From Stercorarius parasiticus (Eukaryota; Chordata; Aves; Charadriiformes; Stercorariidae), in the NCBI GenBank assembly GCA_013396915.1, contig VWZL01005178.1, positions 370,053 to 434,052 on the forward strand: DNA of 64,000 bases. The letters run 5' to 3'. Under the pieces are notes generated by a model, which was not told the origin of the DNA, did no database searches, and saw only the letters and a list, made by a program, of their open reading frames with translations. Within the stretch, counting starts at the first letter, position 1; each line of letters opens with the position of its first letter. This document shows, in pieces, positions 49,576 through 60,004 of this stretch. Position numbers and translations under genes: made by a program.

Positions 49576-52079
49576 ACCATTGTGATGCTGTAAGTCCTAG
49601 TTGTGAAAGAAGCGTGGTTTGTGCGGCACTGCAATAGCAGTCATCAGACTAATTAATAGAACTGGAAAAGACGACAGACACCTGAGCTCTCATTTCCATT
49701 GCCAGGCACTAAGTTTTTGACTGCGTGTGTTCTTTTAGCCTCTGAGCAGATAATATGATCCGTCACATCACCAAGGGTTAGTTATGCAAGGCCAAAGAGT
49801 TCTTATTTAATCTGTGTGGATTCCACAGAAAGAATTACTATAAATATATATCTCAATTCGTAAATACATTTACAGTGATTGTGTTGGGTTTCTGCCACGT
49901 ATATTTTAGCAAACAGATTCATGGGCAGGCAAGATAGCAAAAATAAAACAAAATAAAAAAACCGGAGAACACTTGCAGGACTCCCTCACCAGTTTATAAA
50001 TGCGAATATTCTCTGCTTAAGAATGATTTCTGTTTTAGCAACCAAGCAATAGCAGGAATGATATGTTAAAAGTGAAACAGCTCATTCTTTCGGTACTTCC
50101 AACAAATCACGTCAGTAACGTTTGCCGAGAAGGGATAAACCTCCGGTGGCCTCTCGCTGTTCCCGCTCAAGCCAATGAAAACCCTGCTGTTTATTTCAGC
50201 TGGACCATCTCACAGCTATTTTAGCAATTAGGTTCATGTAATGAATTAATTGCATAAAATTATAAGCAATTTGTAGACAAATACAAAGAAATTAAATTAA
50301 CTGGATAAATTATATGCTGTGAACCACTCAGCTGTAATACTCCTCTTTGGCTATTGTGCACCCTTAGAAATATTCCAAATAAAAGATACAGTTCAATAAA
50401 AGGGACTTTCTCATAAAAACTAAGAATGATAATTGTCATAAGATGATTTAATTGATATGTGGACCATTTTATGAAGTTTTTGGGGAATTTTATGAAGCTG
50501 GTAAATTCCCAAACATGTCCTGGAAATGTATCACAAAACACAGTCACTAGAGCTCTCTCCCTTGTTTTTCTGAGTCCAGCATTTAAGTCTGTGCAGGATC
50601 CTGTCCCTCCTGGCCATTTCTCATTGAGTCAGTGAAATAATTTCCTATTATACCAGTGGCACAAATCCTAGGGTAAAATCAGAAACAGGGGCAGGTTGCC
50701 CACAGAGAATTTAGTGTGCCACAGCTAGAACTGATTGATTACCAACCAGTTTGTTTACAGCTATCTTTGATATCTTCTGGCTACTTTGAATTATGCATTG
50801 TTGACATACCTTCAGCCAACCTCTACTGATATTTAAAAAATTGGAAAACAACAGGTATTCCACGAAGAACAGAGTAGAAAAATTGTTTAAAAGACCTCCA
50901 TATTTGTTCCAGTAGGTGCTCCAACAGCATGAGGCTTAACATCTGATAGGACTGGGCACCCATATAGCAAAAGCATCGGTAAAATACCTTTGCTGTGATC
51001 AAACACAGGGTACGATAAGGAAGCTGGCAGAAGGCTGAAGAACAGACCTCTCATTCCATTGGAACCATTATCAAGTAAAAATGTATGCTTTGAGAAAAAG
51101 ACAGGAGCTTGGGAAACAAAACTAAAAATATGCGAGGAAATCACAAAATATGGGAGATTTATAGATTTACAGCTGCAGCAGGCCTAGATGGAGAAAGTGA
51201 GACAGCAGAAAAGGGATTAGGATTAGGATTGCTTATGCACTTATATAACGTTCGTTCTAAATTTGATTACAGTACTCAGTAAAATGAGAACTCGGTATTC
51301 ATCATGCACAGCAAGAAACTTCACGTGTCAGCATCATCATTTACATTGGCAAAAATAATTAGGAATCATTTGTAAAATGCTCTAATTATGTTAATCAGCC
51401 AATGTTTTGCTGCACTTTGAGGACATAAAGCATTGTAGGAACTTCAGACAGAGCAGCCGTATGTTTCTTTGTCTCATATGGCTGCAGGAACATCATCTGT
51501 TCACAGCTATTTTTTTTTGCCTGCGGAGACCAGAGACATCCCTGCACGGCAGATTATTGCACCCTACTTCTAGAATAGCAGGCCACAAACGGATTTTTAG
51601 AAATGAATAAACAAATAAATATGTATATACACACTCAAATTTTGAGTATCCAGTTTCAGATTTATAAAGCTTGAGTTTAAGCAGTGCTAAACACTTCCTG
51701 TGACTTTTTTCATTACTGTAGTTAGTTCTGAAGTTTGACTTTGAAATTACAGACGGGTTTCTGAAACTCTGAGCCTACGTGACTTTTCTTGAAGCTCAGC
51801 CAGAAGTGAAAGGCGGGGGCGTTGTGGTATCGGTAGTACCATGCTCTCTCACGAGACTGTACGTATTCTCTTCTTATATGAAATACAACTTGTGCTAAAA
51901 ATCATCTTAATTATCATACTCCTTCCTGAAGGCCAGTAAAGTCTCATTCCCCAAGAGCAGCATGTATAACCCCACTTTACTATGTTTACCCCAAAATATA
52001 GAGGGGGAAAAAACCCAACCAAACCCCTTTTTGTGATCGTTACTCACAACCGTCAGTGTACATCAGTGCTAAGCTAAAC
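49576..52079. other. Intergenic DNA, AT-rich, no gene seen
   Basis: AT-rich unique sequence without recognisable exons. The part at 50210-50530 resembles conserved non-coding DNA and is listed separately. A short TTAGGA direct repeat near 51213-51230 is not telomeric. Confidence 0.65.
50210..50530. promoter_or_regulatory. Candidate conserved non-coding block
   Basis: AT-rich, repeat-free stretch with TAATGAATTAATTG, ATTATAAGCAATTTG, CTATTGTGC (SOX-like) and GATAATTGTCATAAG words, and no long plus-strand frame. This is an enhancer-like texture. Conservation cannot be tested here. Confidence 0.28.
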
Positions 52080-52640
52080 TAAAGGACAAGGTGGTGGATC
52101 TGCAGGTGAGGAAAGTGTGACTGACGCGCACAAACCAGCGCAGGACAGGCCGGGGGCTCCGGGGGTTCCAGGGAGCAGTGGGGGATCCCCGGGCTGACCG
52201 TCCAGGATCCATCCCACTGCCCTCGCGAGGGAGCAGGGCCAGCCCAGAGGCGGTGGCCACATTCAATCAAGAGACCAGATCACTGCGGTGGCAGGGCTGG
52301 AATGAGGTCAGGGTCCGGACCGACAGGTCCACGGCTGGGCAGGGCTGGAGATTGGCATCGGCATCCCACGGTGTCACTGGGGTGGGATGGGCAGCCCCAG
52401 GCTGCTGGTGGGAGCCCTCAGACCCACGGGCAGGATGTGGGGAGGGTCTAGGTGAGGTTGCTGAGGTCCAGAAAGGTCTATCAGCACCCTCAGGGCCCTG
52501 ACAGGGAGAGGGAGGAGAGCAGATGTTTGGAGACAGCAAGGCATTGCTGGTGGACACACCTACCCTCCTCCAGAGATCGGCCTGGGGATATGGAGTGTGT
52601 TATTGGCACACGTGTGAGCACTCGGTTTAGGTAGGAAGGA
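52080..52640. repeat. GC-rich discordant block, possible unclassified repeat
   Basis: An abruptly GC-rich, CCCAG/GGCTGGG-rich block between AT-rich flanks. Its words (for example GGCAGGGCTGGAGATTGG) feel familiar from other bird sequence, but I cannot name a family. Small frames occur on both strands, all below about 110 codons. No terminal repeats or duplicated target site were found. Confidence 0.3.
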
Positions 52641-53790
52641 TGGTGGTGCTTAAGAGACTGAAGATACTCATTCTGAGATGCAGATAGGTCCCATGGCAAA
52701 TATCAGCTGGCAGTGTGATCAATTTACAATTTCTGAAGTGCCAAAAACTTTGCTGTAAACGCTTTATTGGAAGGAAGAAGTGGGTTTTGTGGCCAGCTTA
52801 TTCTGGTTGGCAAATGCTTTTGCTAAACTCTTTTGCTGTATAAAATGCATCTCTGTTAGAAAAAATTGCTTTTACAGCTGTAGTAATGAACAGCCTCAAC
52901 AGTGTTGAGTAAGTGCAAGCTGACGATTTTGTCTTGATCTGTGAGACCTCCTCATACCCGCTGATACATCTGAAACCTGTGTTCATGGCCAACATTGGCA
53001 AAGCTCTTTGAGTTTGTCCTTTACAGCCAAAGGTGGCTGTATCAGTTTTAGATGAGGCACTGAAATTTTCTTTCTCTCTCCAAGGTGTCTGTCGTGTCCC
53101 TCCAACCTATCTCTGCCTTGTTTGCAGAGTTTGTGTAACCCAGACACAGCGGAGCCCGGGGCTTTGTCGCGGACATCCCTGAGCGAGGGGTAACCACCAC
53201 TGTTGAAGCCACTCGTACAAAGCAGGTTCACGGTTAGAGTCACCCTCCACCGGTAGGGACAAACTCGCTGATATTGGGCAATACTCTGTCGCTTACCATT
53301 GATGCACATGCCGAAATGCTGGGGAGTTGATGGGGAACACTGAATTAAGACACTCCAGATTATTTTGCCTTTATCCCCGATGAGCTGAGTGGAGGTAAGA
53401 GCCTTGAAGAGGAGCCTGCGTAATCGCAGCTCACTGCTGCTGGCAGTGGTAAGACCCAGAGGCACCCAAGTTAGGTTTTCAGCATTCAACTTAGCTACAA
53501 CCCGGCCAACAGCACAGCGAGGAACACCTTGAGGAATATCTGCATCATAATTTGAGAGTATTATAGGGAATTCTAAACTAGCGTTATATGAGCTAGCTCA
53601 AATACTAGAAAACTTGAGCCCCGGAAATATAGAATATAGATGTACCCTTAGTTATGACAAGTTTACTTCATACCTAAATCCCACTGAGATTTAGTAACAA
53701 AGCTTTTTCCCACTTACGTGACTTGTAAAGTCCGAACCAGAGCGTGCTCTCAGAAAACCTCTATCAAATTGAGTAGTTTGTCCTCCACGA

Positions 53791-54063
53791 CAGAGAAACT
53801 GAGGCTCAACCTCTACATGAGGGTGTTTGAACTCCTACGTCCCGCTACCTGGAGAACATTCCATATGGTAGATGTTGAAATATTTTGACAATAAGCTATT
53901 AAGCCAAGGGAGAGCGTGTACAGCCATGAACAGAATTTCTCTTCCTTTCCCACAAAGATCTCAAACTGCTTTCCAAAGTACCGCACCTCGGTGTGTTTGT
54001 GTCACAGTCATCACGGCAGGGCCCTAGGAGAGTACTGTCAGGAGACCTAGATACTAGTCCCTG
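53791..54063. mobile_element. Possible MIR-type SINE fragments
   Basis: Three short matches to the old amniote tRNA-SINE consensus. CAGAGAAACTGAGGCTC (from 53791) and GATCTCAAACTGCTTTCCAA (from 53957) resemble the core and the tail in minus orientation. TGTCAGGAGACCTAGATACT (from 54036) resembles the head in plus orientation. The mixed orientation implies more than one insertion. Each match is short. Confidence 0.3.
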
Positions 54064-57000
54064 TGTTTATGCTTTTTATTCTAAGAATTCAGTCTTTCAT
54101 TATCCACTCAGTGGTCTTAACTGAGACACTCCAAAGCAGAAAAAAACCCATTTCACCGTAGAATATATTATAAGATGAGTGTTTATTAAGAAATCCAAAC
54201 ATTGAGACGCATCCTTTTCTGCCTGGCAACAAGGTGAGTGTAAGAATGAAATAGTTGGAAGAGTATATTTTTATGAATCGTTAAAGAGTCCTGAGAAAAA
54301 CTCACATTTTACAAGGATATCCATGTTTATAATACAGAATAGCATAATGATGTCACTGTCCAGGATGAAATAGCAATTAACTGACTAATCTTAACACATT
54401 TCCTCACAAACCCCTGTTTTGCAAGATGATGAGTCTTCCAGTTGCCATCAAGACAGGGCCATTGAAGATGTTCCAAACTTACGAGCCTTGGGTTCAAAAG
54501 TAACTCTTCCTTTAAAAAAAGAAGAAAGAAAAAAAGGGCATGAACAACCAGAGTTTTATTCTTCACCCTGGCCATACTCAGCTTCAGGAAGCTAAGGGGT
54601 GGCTTTTAAACATCTCCTATTTCCTCTGATCTTGGACCGCTTCCCTGGGAAATAAAGCAGTTGTAGAGAAAGCCACAAGCCAAACATTATGGCTTACAGG
54701 CAACACATAATTAAAAAGTTAACGGTGAGGCTGAAGGGGAGGATGAAGTATGGCGTTTTTCGCAGCCCGCTGTTATCCTGGGGCCTTGCAAACTGGGTAG
54801 CGCTGAGTCTAAATTCTACCGCTTGCGTTTAGCAGGCCAGGCTCTTGCACATAGCCAGGGGATCGTGGAAGTGCAGAGCATCCTTTTGCGGAGCCTGGTG
54901 GGGTGCAAAATCCTCTGTGAGCCGGCAGGGGACATTCCCCCTGCAGCACGGAGCCCCCAGCCCGGCACTCTGGGGTCCGGCTCGCTGCAGCTCCATGTGC
55001 TGGGTTGAGGTTGAAGCTCCACACTGTAAACAAAGCTTTCAGATGAAAAGAAAAAAAAAACTATAATAGAAAGCTGAGGTTTTACATCAGGATCCAGGTT
55101 TTGGCAATTGAGAGAATGGGTAAGAAGAAGAAATAACAAAATAATGCACTATTGTGTAGATCCAGTAAGTGTCTTGGAAATGTCACCTTGTGCATCCTGT
55201 AATTTAATCTGATCTTGTTTCTGGCAGGGCACAAAAAAGAAACAACAAACTACAGGCAAGGCTTTCCTTTAAAAAGCTCCGTTCATTTTCTAACTCTTAC
55301 TTTTTCCCTGAAGACTGGTTGCTGTAGGTGAGAATCCACATGTGTTTTTAGATGAAGGCCTTGTGACTGAAAATCAGCCACTGATTCTCTGTATATAATT
55401 GGTGCTTCAGCCAGTGCTTGAATGCCTGTGGAATAAGGATGCCTTGAAGAAACCCCATGTCTCTCAGGCAGCTCTTTCTCTCTATGGATTAGAAACAAAC
55501 CGGGCATTTTTATAGTTAGTGTACATTTTTAATTAGCACCGTAGTTACCTAAGTAAATAATGCATAGATTAAAATAGTCATTTAAAGAAATGACAAAATA
55601 CGTAATTAAAAACAAAACAATGAGTGAGAGGAATTCTCCACCAGGAAAACGGTGAACTGTGAGGAGCTATTACTAGTCCTTTGCTACCCAAACCGACATC
55701 CCTGCTCTACTCTCCTAGGCACTGCTGTCTTCCTGTCTGGCCCCAAAGGACAACGGTGCTCTCTGGCAGCAGCACAAGACCGGGGCTGTCCCCCTGCCAA
55801 GCTGTCGGTGCCCCAGAGAGGACCCTGTGCCATCCCGTGCCTCCCGAGCACGGCGGCGGCAACCTGGGATGCGGCTGGTATGCCCAGGGATGTGGCAGGG
55901 GAAAAAAGGGTCCAGCCGCCGAGCTGAAAGGTTCTCAAGGGCAGGGATGCTGGAGGCAGCTCCGCCTCGGGCAGCAGTGCCATACTGTACTGCTCATCTC
56001 CTCTCATCGTCTCTTCTCATCATATACCGTATATATGGCTGTGTGGCCTCATCATGTGTAGCCACATAGCCAACGCTTTGCCAGCTCCTGCTGAAGAGTG
56101 GCCCCAAAACACCAGTTGAGAACACAGCCTGAATGGCTCGCACAAGAGCAAGCCCAGGGAGCAACACCAGCAGCCCCCAAGTCAATTTGATGTGCGCATG
56201 TTCAGGCAACGATTCTGTGGTTACCGATGTTTAATTTTATAAACCTAAAAGTAGTACCATCGATTACATAAGAATTACTCATGCGCTTATAATTAAACGC
56301 TTGCTGGACCTAACATTTAAGCGTGTGCTTTTATGTTTGCGTACACATTTTTATATCAGACAACATTTGTGTCCTTGTCTTGCTAACTAAACATGTGAAA
56401 TCATTGCTCTCACGGAGTATTTCTCCGCTGGAAAGCTTGGAGTCTCATCGAGAAAGCCTCGGCGAGGGGTTAAACCTAATCTTTGTATCAGAAAGTAACT
56501 TTTTTATTCAGCAGTTGCTTTTATTTTTCTGTATAAACCAGCTGTACAAATTCAGGTGAGGCTTCGGGGCAATATTTTAAAATAGGATCTCTGAGATAGG
56601 AATCTTAATTCTTAATACAGTTGACCTTTGATTTCAGAAGTTGTGGAGTGTTATTGGCTAATCAATATCTGGCTTGGCTGCTCTGCTTTAATTTTTCTCT
56701 TCTGAAAACTATTTACCTCTCAAGGGTGAGATGAAACTTCGTAAATGTCTAGTGTGGACTTTTGAACAATTTAAAAGGTGTGAAGTTTTACTAGGCAGAA
56801 TGCGAGGCAAGGATATCGCTCTGTTGGAATTTTGCTGAATGTCGGAAAAGGAATATGGTCAGAGCCTTCTGCCGCACCCAGCAAAATAATTTCATCCTAT
56901 CAATATACTTTCATCCACTAAAATATATACTTTTTTTTAAGCAAAAAATATAAACTGCAGGGTTCAAATCACTTGTAAATTGCTTCCAAGTTTTGTCTGG

Positions 57001-57486
57001 TGAAACAGTATCACTACAGCAAGATGGAACAGGAAGCACAGAGCTGCTTTATGTAACATCACCGCAAGCCCTGGAAACAAGAGGCTTGCAGAAAGTGCAA
57101 CTCATGCTTGAATTTGGCAGCGACACAGCGCCAAATATACTGGCTCTTCAGAGAAATGGCATACGATGTTTCGTGTGTAGTGGTCAGGCCCCTGTTCGAC
57201 ATCTGATGATAACGGAGGAGCAGAAGAATATCGAGTGTATCAGTTAAGCTTCTGGCTTAAGGCCACTCTCCAGGCAGCGTGCCATAGCTCTGAAATCACT
57301 CTGTTATTTTAGACTTCACATTAGATGAATAGGGGAGTGCAAGCTGTTTGAAACTCAGCTTTGATGTATTTAAATGTTTTGAAATAACGCTTAGCATTTA
57401 TTACAGAGTTTTGCTAACATTAGCTTTCCTAAGTGCCTGATAAAAGTAGTCTTATTCCCCACTGTTTTAAGGCTATTTTTCTAATT

Positions 57487-57515
57487 AAATGCTGATGCTT
57501 AAACCATCAGCATTT
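57487..57515. repeat. Inverted repeat, 11-bp perfect stem with 7-nt loop
   Basis: AAATGCTGATG and CATCAGCATTT flank CTTAAAC. Pairing does not continue outside the stem, so it is too short for a microRNA precursor. Confidence 0.65.
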
Positions 57516-58465
57516 GCCACAAGAGTCAGTTGTTCAGCCATTGTATCATCTATCTTAAATGACAAATTATGTCCTAAATTTCTAACTGAACACTGGAAAC
57601 TACATTAGCTCTATGGCAGATACGATTTGTGGCTGTATCTCATAATCACCGGGGAAACAAATGGGAATGGCAGGAATAGTACTCTGATCTTCACACGCAA
57701 AAAGGCTGCTCTTCAAGTCAGCGTCAAAGTTGTCATTGACTTCACTGACAACAGCATTTGGTCACAAATACTCAGGTCTTTACTGCTTAAAATAATCTCC
57801 TTTAGTTCTTAGCCACACAGGCCCAGAAGCTGCAGCCTGGTGTCGGCGTGCGTAAGCGTTTGAAGCTGAACGCAGTTTTGTTTTTGTAAGTAGTAGCTGT
57901 TTTCGGAGCAAAACAGAAGATTTCAAAGAGATCACTGCCTGACACCAACACATTTCAACATCTAGCTGTAACCAAAGAGCAGTTTAGCACAACGCTGCCA
58001 GGCTCAGGAAAAGAGAAAGGTGCCAAAGCCTCCCAGCACGTGGGATACCTACACCCTGTGCTTTTGCTTCTTAGGTTTAAATCAGTGCTTATCATCAGGC
58101 CTCTTTTCAATACCTGTATTCCAACATGTGCGTGTTTTGCATTTTTTTACATGGAAAAAAAAAAGACAGAAATAATGAGGTTGTGAAGCGGCTTCACCTC
58201 AGTAGAAAAGGGGCGTCTTGGAGGCTGACGGGCCCAGGGACATGGCAGGCTGCGGCTCCTGTATGGGGAGGAGGGATACCTCCAGCCCCCCTGCCCAAGT
58301 CCCTGCAGGAGGCCGCTTAGACTGGGGTCACTCGGGCGAGGGATGGCCCTTGTGGTCCGGAGGCAGCAGCTCCCCGAGTGAAGTGAAGGAAAAAAACAAA
58401 CTGAAGTGAAGAAATGAGGAACAATGCTTCACCCCTCACAGACCAGGCCTGGAGCGGATCAGGCG

Positions 58466-58570
58466 CTTCACCCCCATCCTCCACCCCCTCTCCCCCCTTC
58501 CTCCATCCCTTCCTTCCCTTCCTCCATCCCCTCTCCCCCCTTCTTCCATCCCTTCATCCCCTTCCTCCAT
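58466..58570. repeat. Pyrimidine-rich tandem repeat
   Basis: Variants of CCTTCCTCCATCCC and TCTCCCCCCTTC repeat on the plus strand up to the edge of an assembly gap. This is a CT-rich microsatellite/minisatellite immediately upstream of a CpG-island promoter. The Pro/Ser-rich frames are translations of the repeat. Confidence 0.85.
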
Positions 58571-58746
58571 NNNNNNNNNNNNNNNNNNNNNNNNNNNNNN
58601 NNNNNNNNNNNNNNNNNNNNNNNNNNNNNNNNNNNNNNNNNNNNNNNNNNNNNNNNNNNNNNNNNNNNNNNNNNNNNNNNNNNNNNNNNNNNNNNNNNNN
58701 NNNNNNNNNNNNNNNNNNNNNNNNNNNNNNNNNNNNNNNNNNNNNN
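58571..58746. other. Assembly gap (176 N)
   Basis: Unresolved bases between the CT-rich tandem repeat and the CpG island. The promoter upstream edge and probably the transcription start lie in or near it. The N length may not be the true size. Confidence 0.98.
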
Positions 58747-58774
58747 TCCTAACTCGGCGTCGGGCCCCTACGCC

Positions 58775-58807
58775 ATGGCGAGGAGCCGCGGCGGGCGGCG
58801 GGCCTGA
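58775..58807 (+). CDS. Upstream ORF (10 codons) in the 5' UTR
   Basis: ATG at 58775 opens MARSRGGRRA and stops at TGA (58805-58807), 72 nt before the main start. Its context (GCCATGG, with G at -3 and G at +4) is stronger than that of the main ATG (G at -3 but T at +4). If the transcript starts upstream of 58775, the peptide would be translated first and could lower initiation at the main start, with reinitiation possible. The peptide itself probably has no function. Confidence 0.45.
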   Translation: MARSRGGRRA

Positions 58808-58879
58808 GGCGGCGGCAGCGGAGGGCGCGGCACTGCCAAGGGGGCCCCGCCGCGGGGGCCGCGACCCTCCCCGCCGGGG

Positions 58880-58906
58880 ATGTTGCGGTGGGTCCGGCAG
58901 CAGCTG
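58880..58906 (+). CDS. ATP11B: First coding exon of a phospholipid flippase (P4-ATPase), ATP11B-like
   Basis: ATG at 58880 opens nine codons, MLRWVRQQL, followed at once by the donor GTAGGT (58907-58912), so the exon ends in phase 0. Human ATP11B, as I remember it, starts MWRWIRQQL and continues GFDPP from the next exon, a match of seven of nine residues at the expected exon end. ATP11A and ATP11C start differently. Known role: ATP11B is a type IV P-type ATPase that, with a CDC50 (TMEM30) subunit, moves aminophospholipids to the cytosolic leaflet of endosomal and trans-Golgi membranes. None of its transmembrane or catalytic segments (DKTGT motif) lies in the window. Position 2 is Leu where human has Trp. 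Identification from nine residues is suggestive, supported by the CpG island and splice donor, not proven. Confidence 0.62.
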
Positions 58907-59970
58907 GTAGGTGCTTCCCGTCACCGGGCACCCCCGGGGGCTTCCCCTGCACCCCCGGCCCGGGCGGGCGCTCGCCTCGGCCCGGCCCTCCCCGGCCCTC
59001 CGGGGCGGCCCCGTCCCGCTGCCTCTGCCCGGGGGAGCGGAGCCGCTGGCGGCTGAGGGGCCGCGGGGTCGGGGTCTGTGAGGGAGAGTCCTCCCCCCGG
59101 CGGGAACGGGGAGGTGTGGGGCTGGAGGGACCTGCAGGCTGCGCTTGGAACGCTGTTGTCGGGGTTTTTTTAATTTTATTTTTAATATTCGGAGGGTTTG
59201 GGGTGTTTCGGGTTTGGTTTTTTTGGTTTTGTTTTGTGTTTTTCTTCTCCCCTTGAAATCCTGCTGACAGAGAGGAAAGTGCCTTCCCTTACCTGTGTCC
59301 CCCTTCAGGAAGGGCTCCCCAAACTTCTTTCCACGCAGGAATGACGGTGCCTTTTTCCGTGGAGCGACACTTCGGGGATTTGCTGCTTCTCTTCCTCCTT
59401 CACCTTGCGAAATCTCCCAAGCCTTTTTCACCTGGTGTGTGCTGTCTCGCCCGTCTCTAGTTCCCTGTGCCCCAGAGCTTTGCAGCCCTCCCCGCTGCCT
59501 GTGCATTAAGGCTTTAAAAGTGGCGAGAAATGGAAGAAAAACATCTGTGAAATGCTTTTCGGGGGGGAAACCACTTGAAAAAGGCTGCGGAGAGAGGATG
59601 TCTGCCTCTGAACAGGCTGCTGTGCTTGTATTACACGGTGTGAGGGAAATAAGGCGGCTGTGGCTGTAATGTCTGCGGTGCTATAGCAGGGAAGTACATC
59701 AGGTTTGGCTGTTTTGATTTGATTAAAGGGCTTCCTGTGCCCCCTCCAGCATTATTTCTCGTACCTTTTCTCAAGGGGAGGAATTACTTCTAAATGCTGT
59801 ATTTACAAACTTAGTTTTTCCATTCATTTGAGTTACCTTGCATCCCAGATGTTGCACAGGTTAGTACAAGAACTTACATTAGTTAGGTTTTTATATTTTA
59901 ACGGTTAAAGCTTGTGTCTCACTAATGATTTGTTTAATTTGTTACATGACTTTTTACAAAAAAAGATAAA

Positions 59971-60004
59971 TTCTTTCTTTCTTTTTTTTTTTTCCCCCTT
60001 TTCT
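59971..60004. repeat. Pyrimidine-rich tract
   Basis: TTTC units, a T-run and CCCCC in the intron. This is low-complexity sequence and not placed next to a recognisable acceptor and exon. Confidence 0.75.

Larger units (their letters stand above)
52641..58469. other. Intergenic DNA, no gene seen
   Basis: Mostly AT-rich non-coding DNA with a GC-richer block at about 55680-56000. It contains possible MIR fragments (53791-54063) and a hairpin at 57487-57515. A 168-codon minus frame (52983-53489) and an 84-codon plus frame (56993-57247) show no recognisable family or domain. Confidence 0.6.
58747..59110 (+). promoter_or_regulatory. ATP11B: CpG-island promoter and 5' UTR of an ATP11B-like gene
   Basis: Extremely GC- and CpG-rich DNA from the gap edge through the first coding exon and about 200 bases into intron 1, after which CpG density drops sharply. 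No TATA box is seen. This fits a housekeeping-type dispersed promoter. The 5' UTR visible is 58747-58879. The direction is set by the in-frame start codon and the splice donor. The gene name rests on the nine encoded residues of exon 1. Confidence 0.75.

Noticed and set aside
51213..51230. TTAGGA-type repeat resembling telomeric DNA
   Set aside because: Only about two and a half units and not TTAGGG, so there is no case for an interstitial telomere.
58436..59506. 356-codon minus-strand frame across the CpG island
   Set aside because: It crosses 176 N and translates a CT-rich repeat and GC-rich promoter in antisense. It is an artefact.
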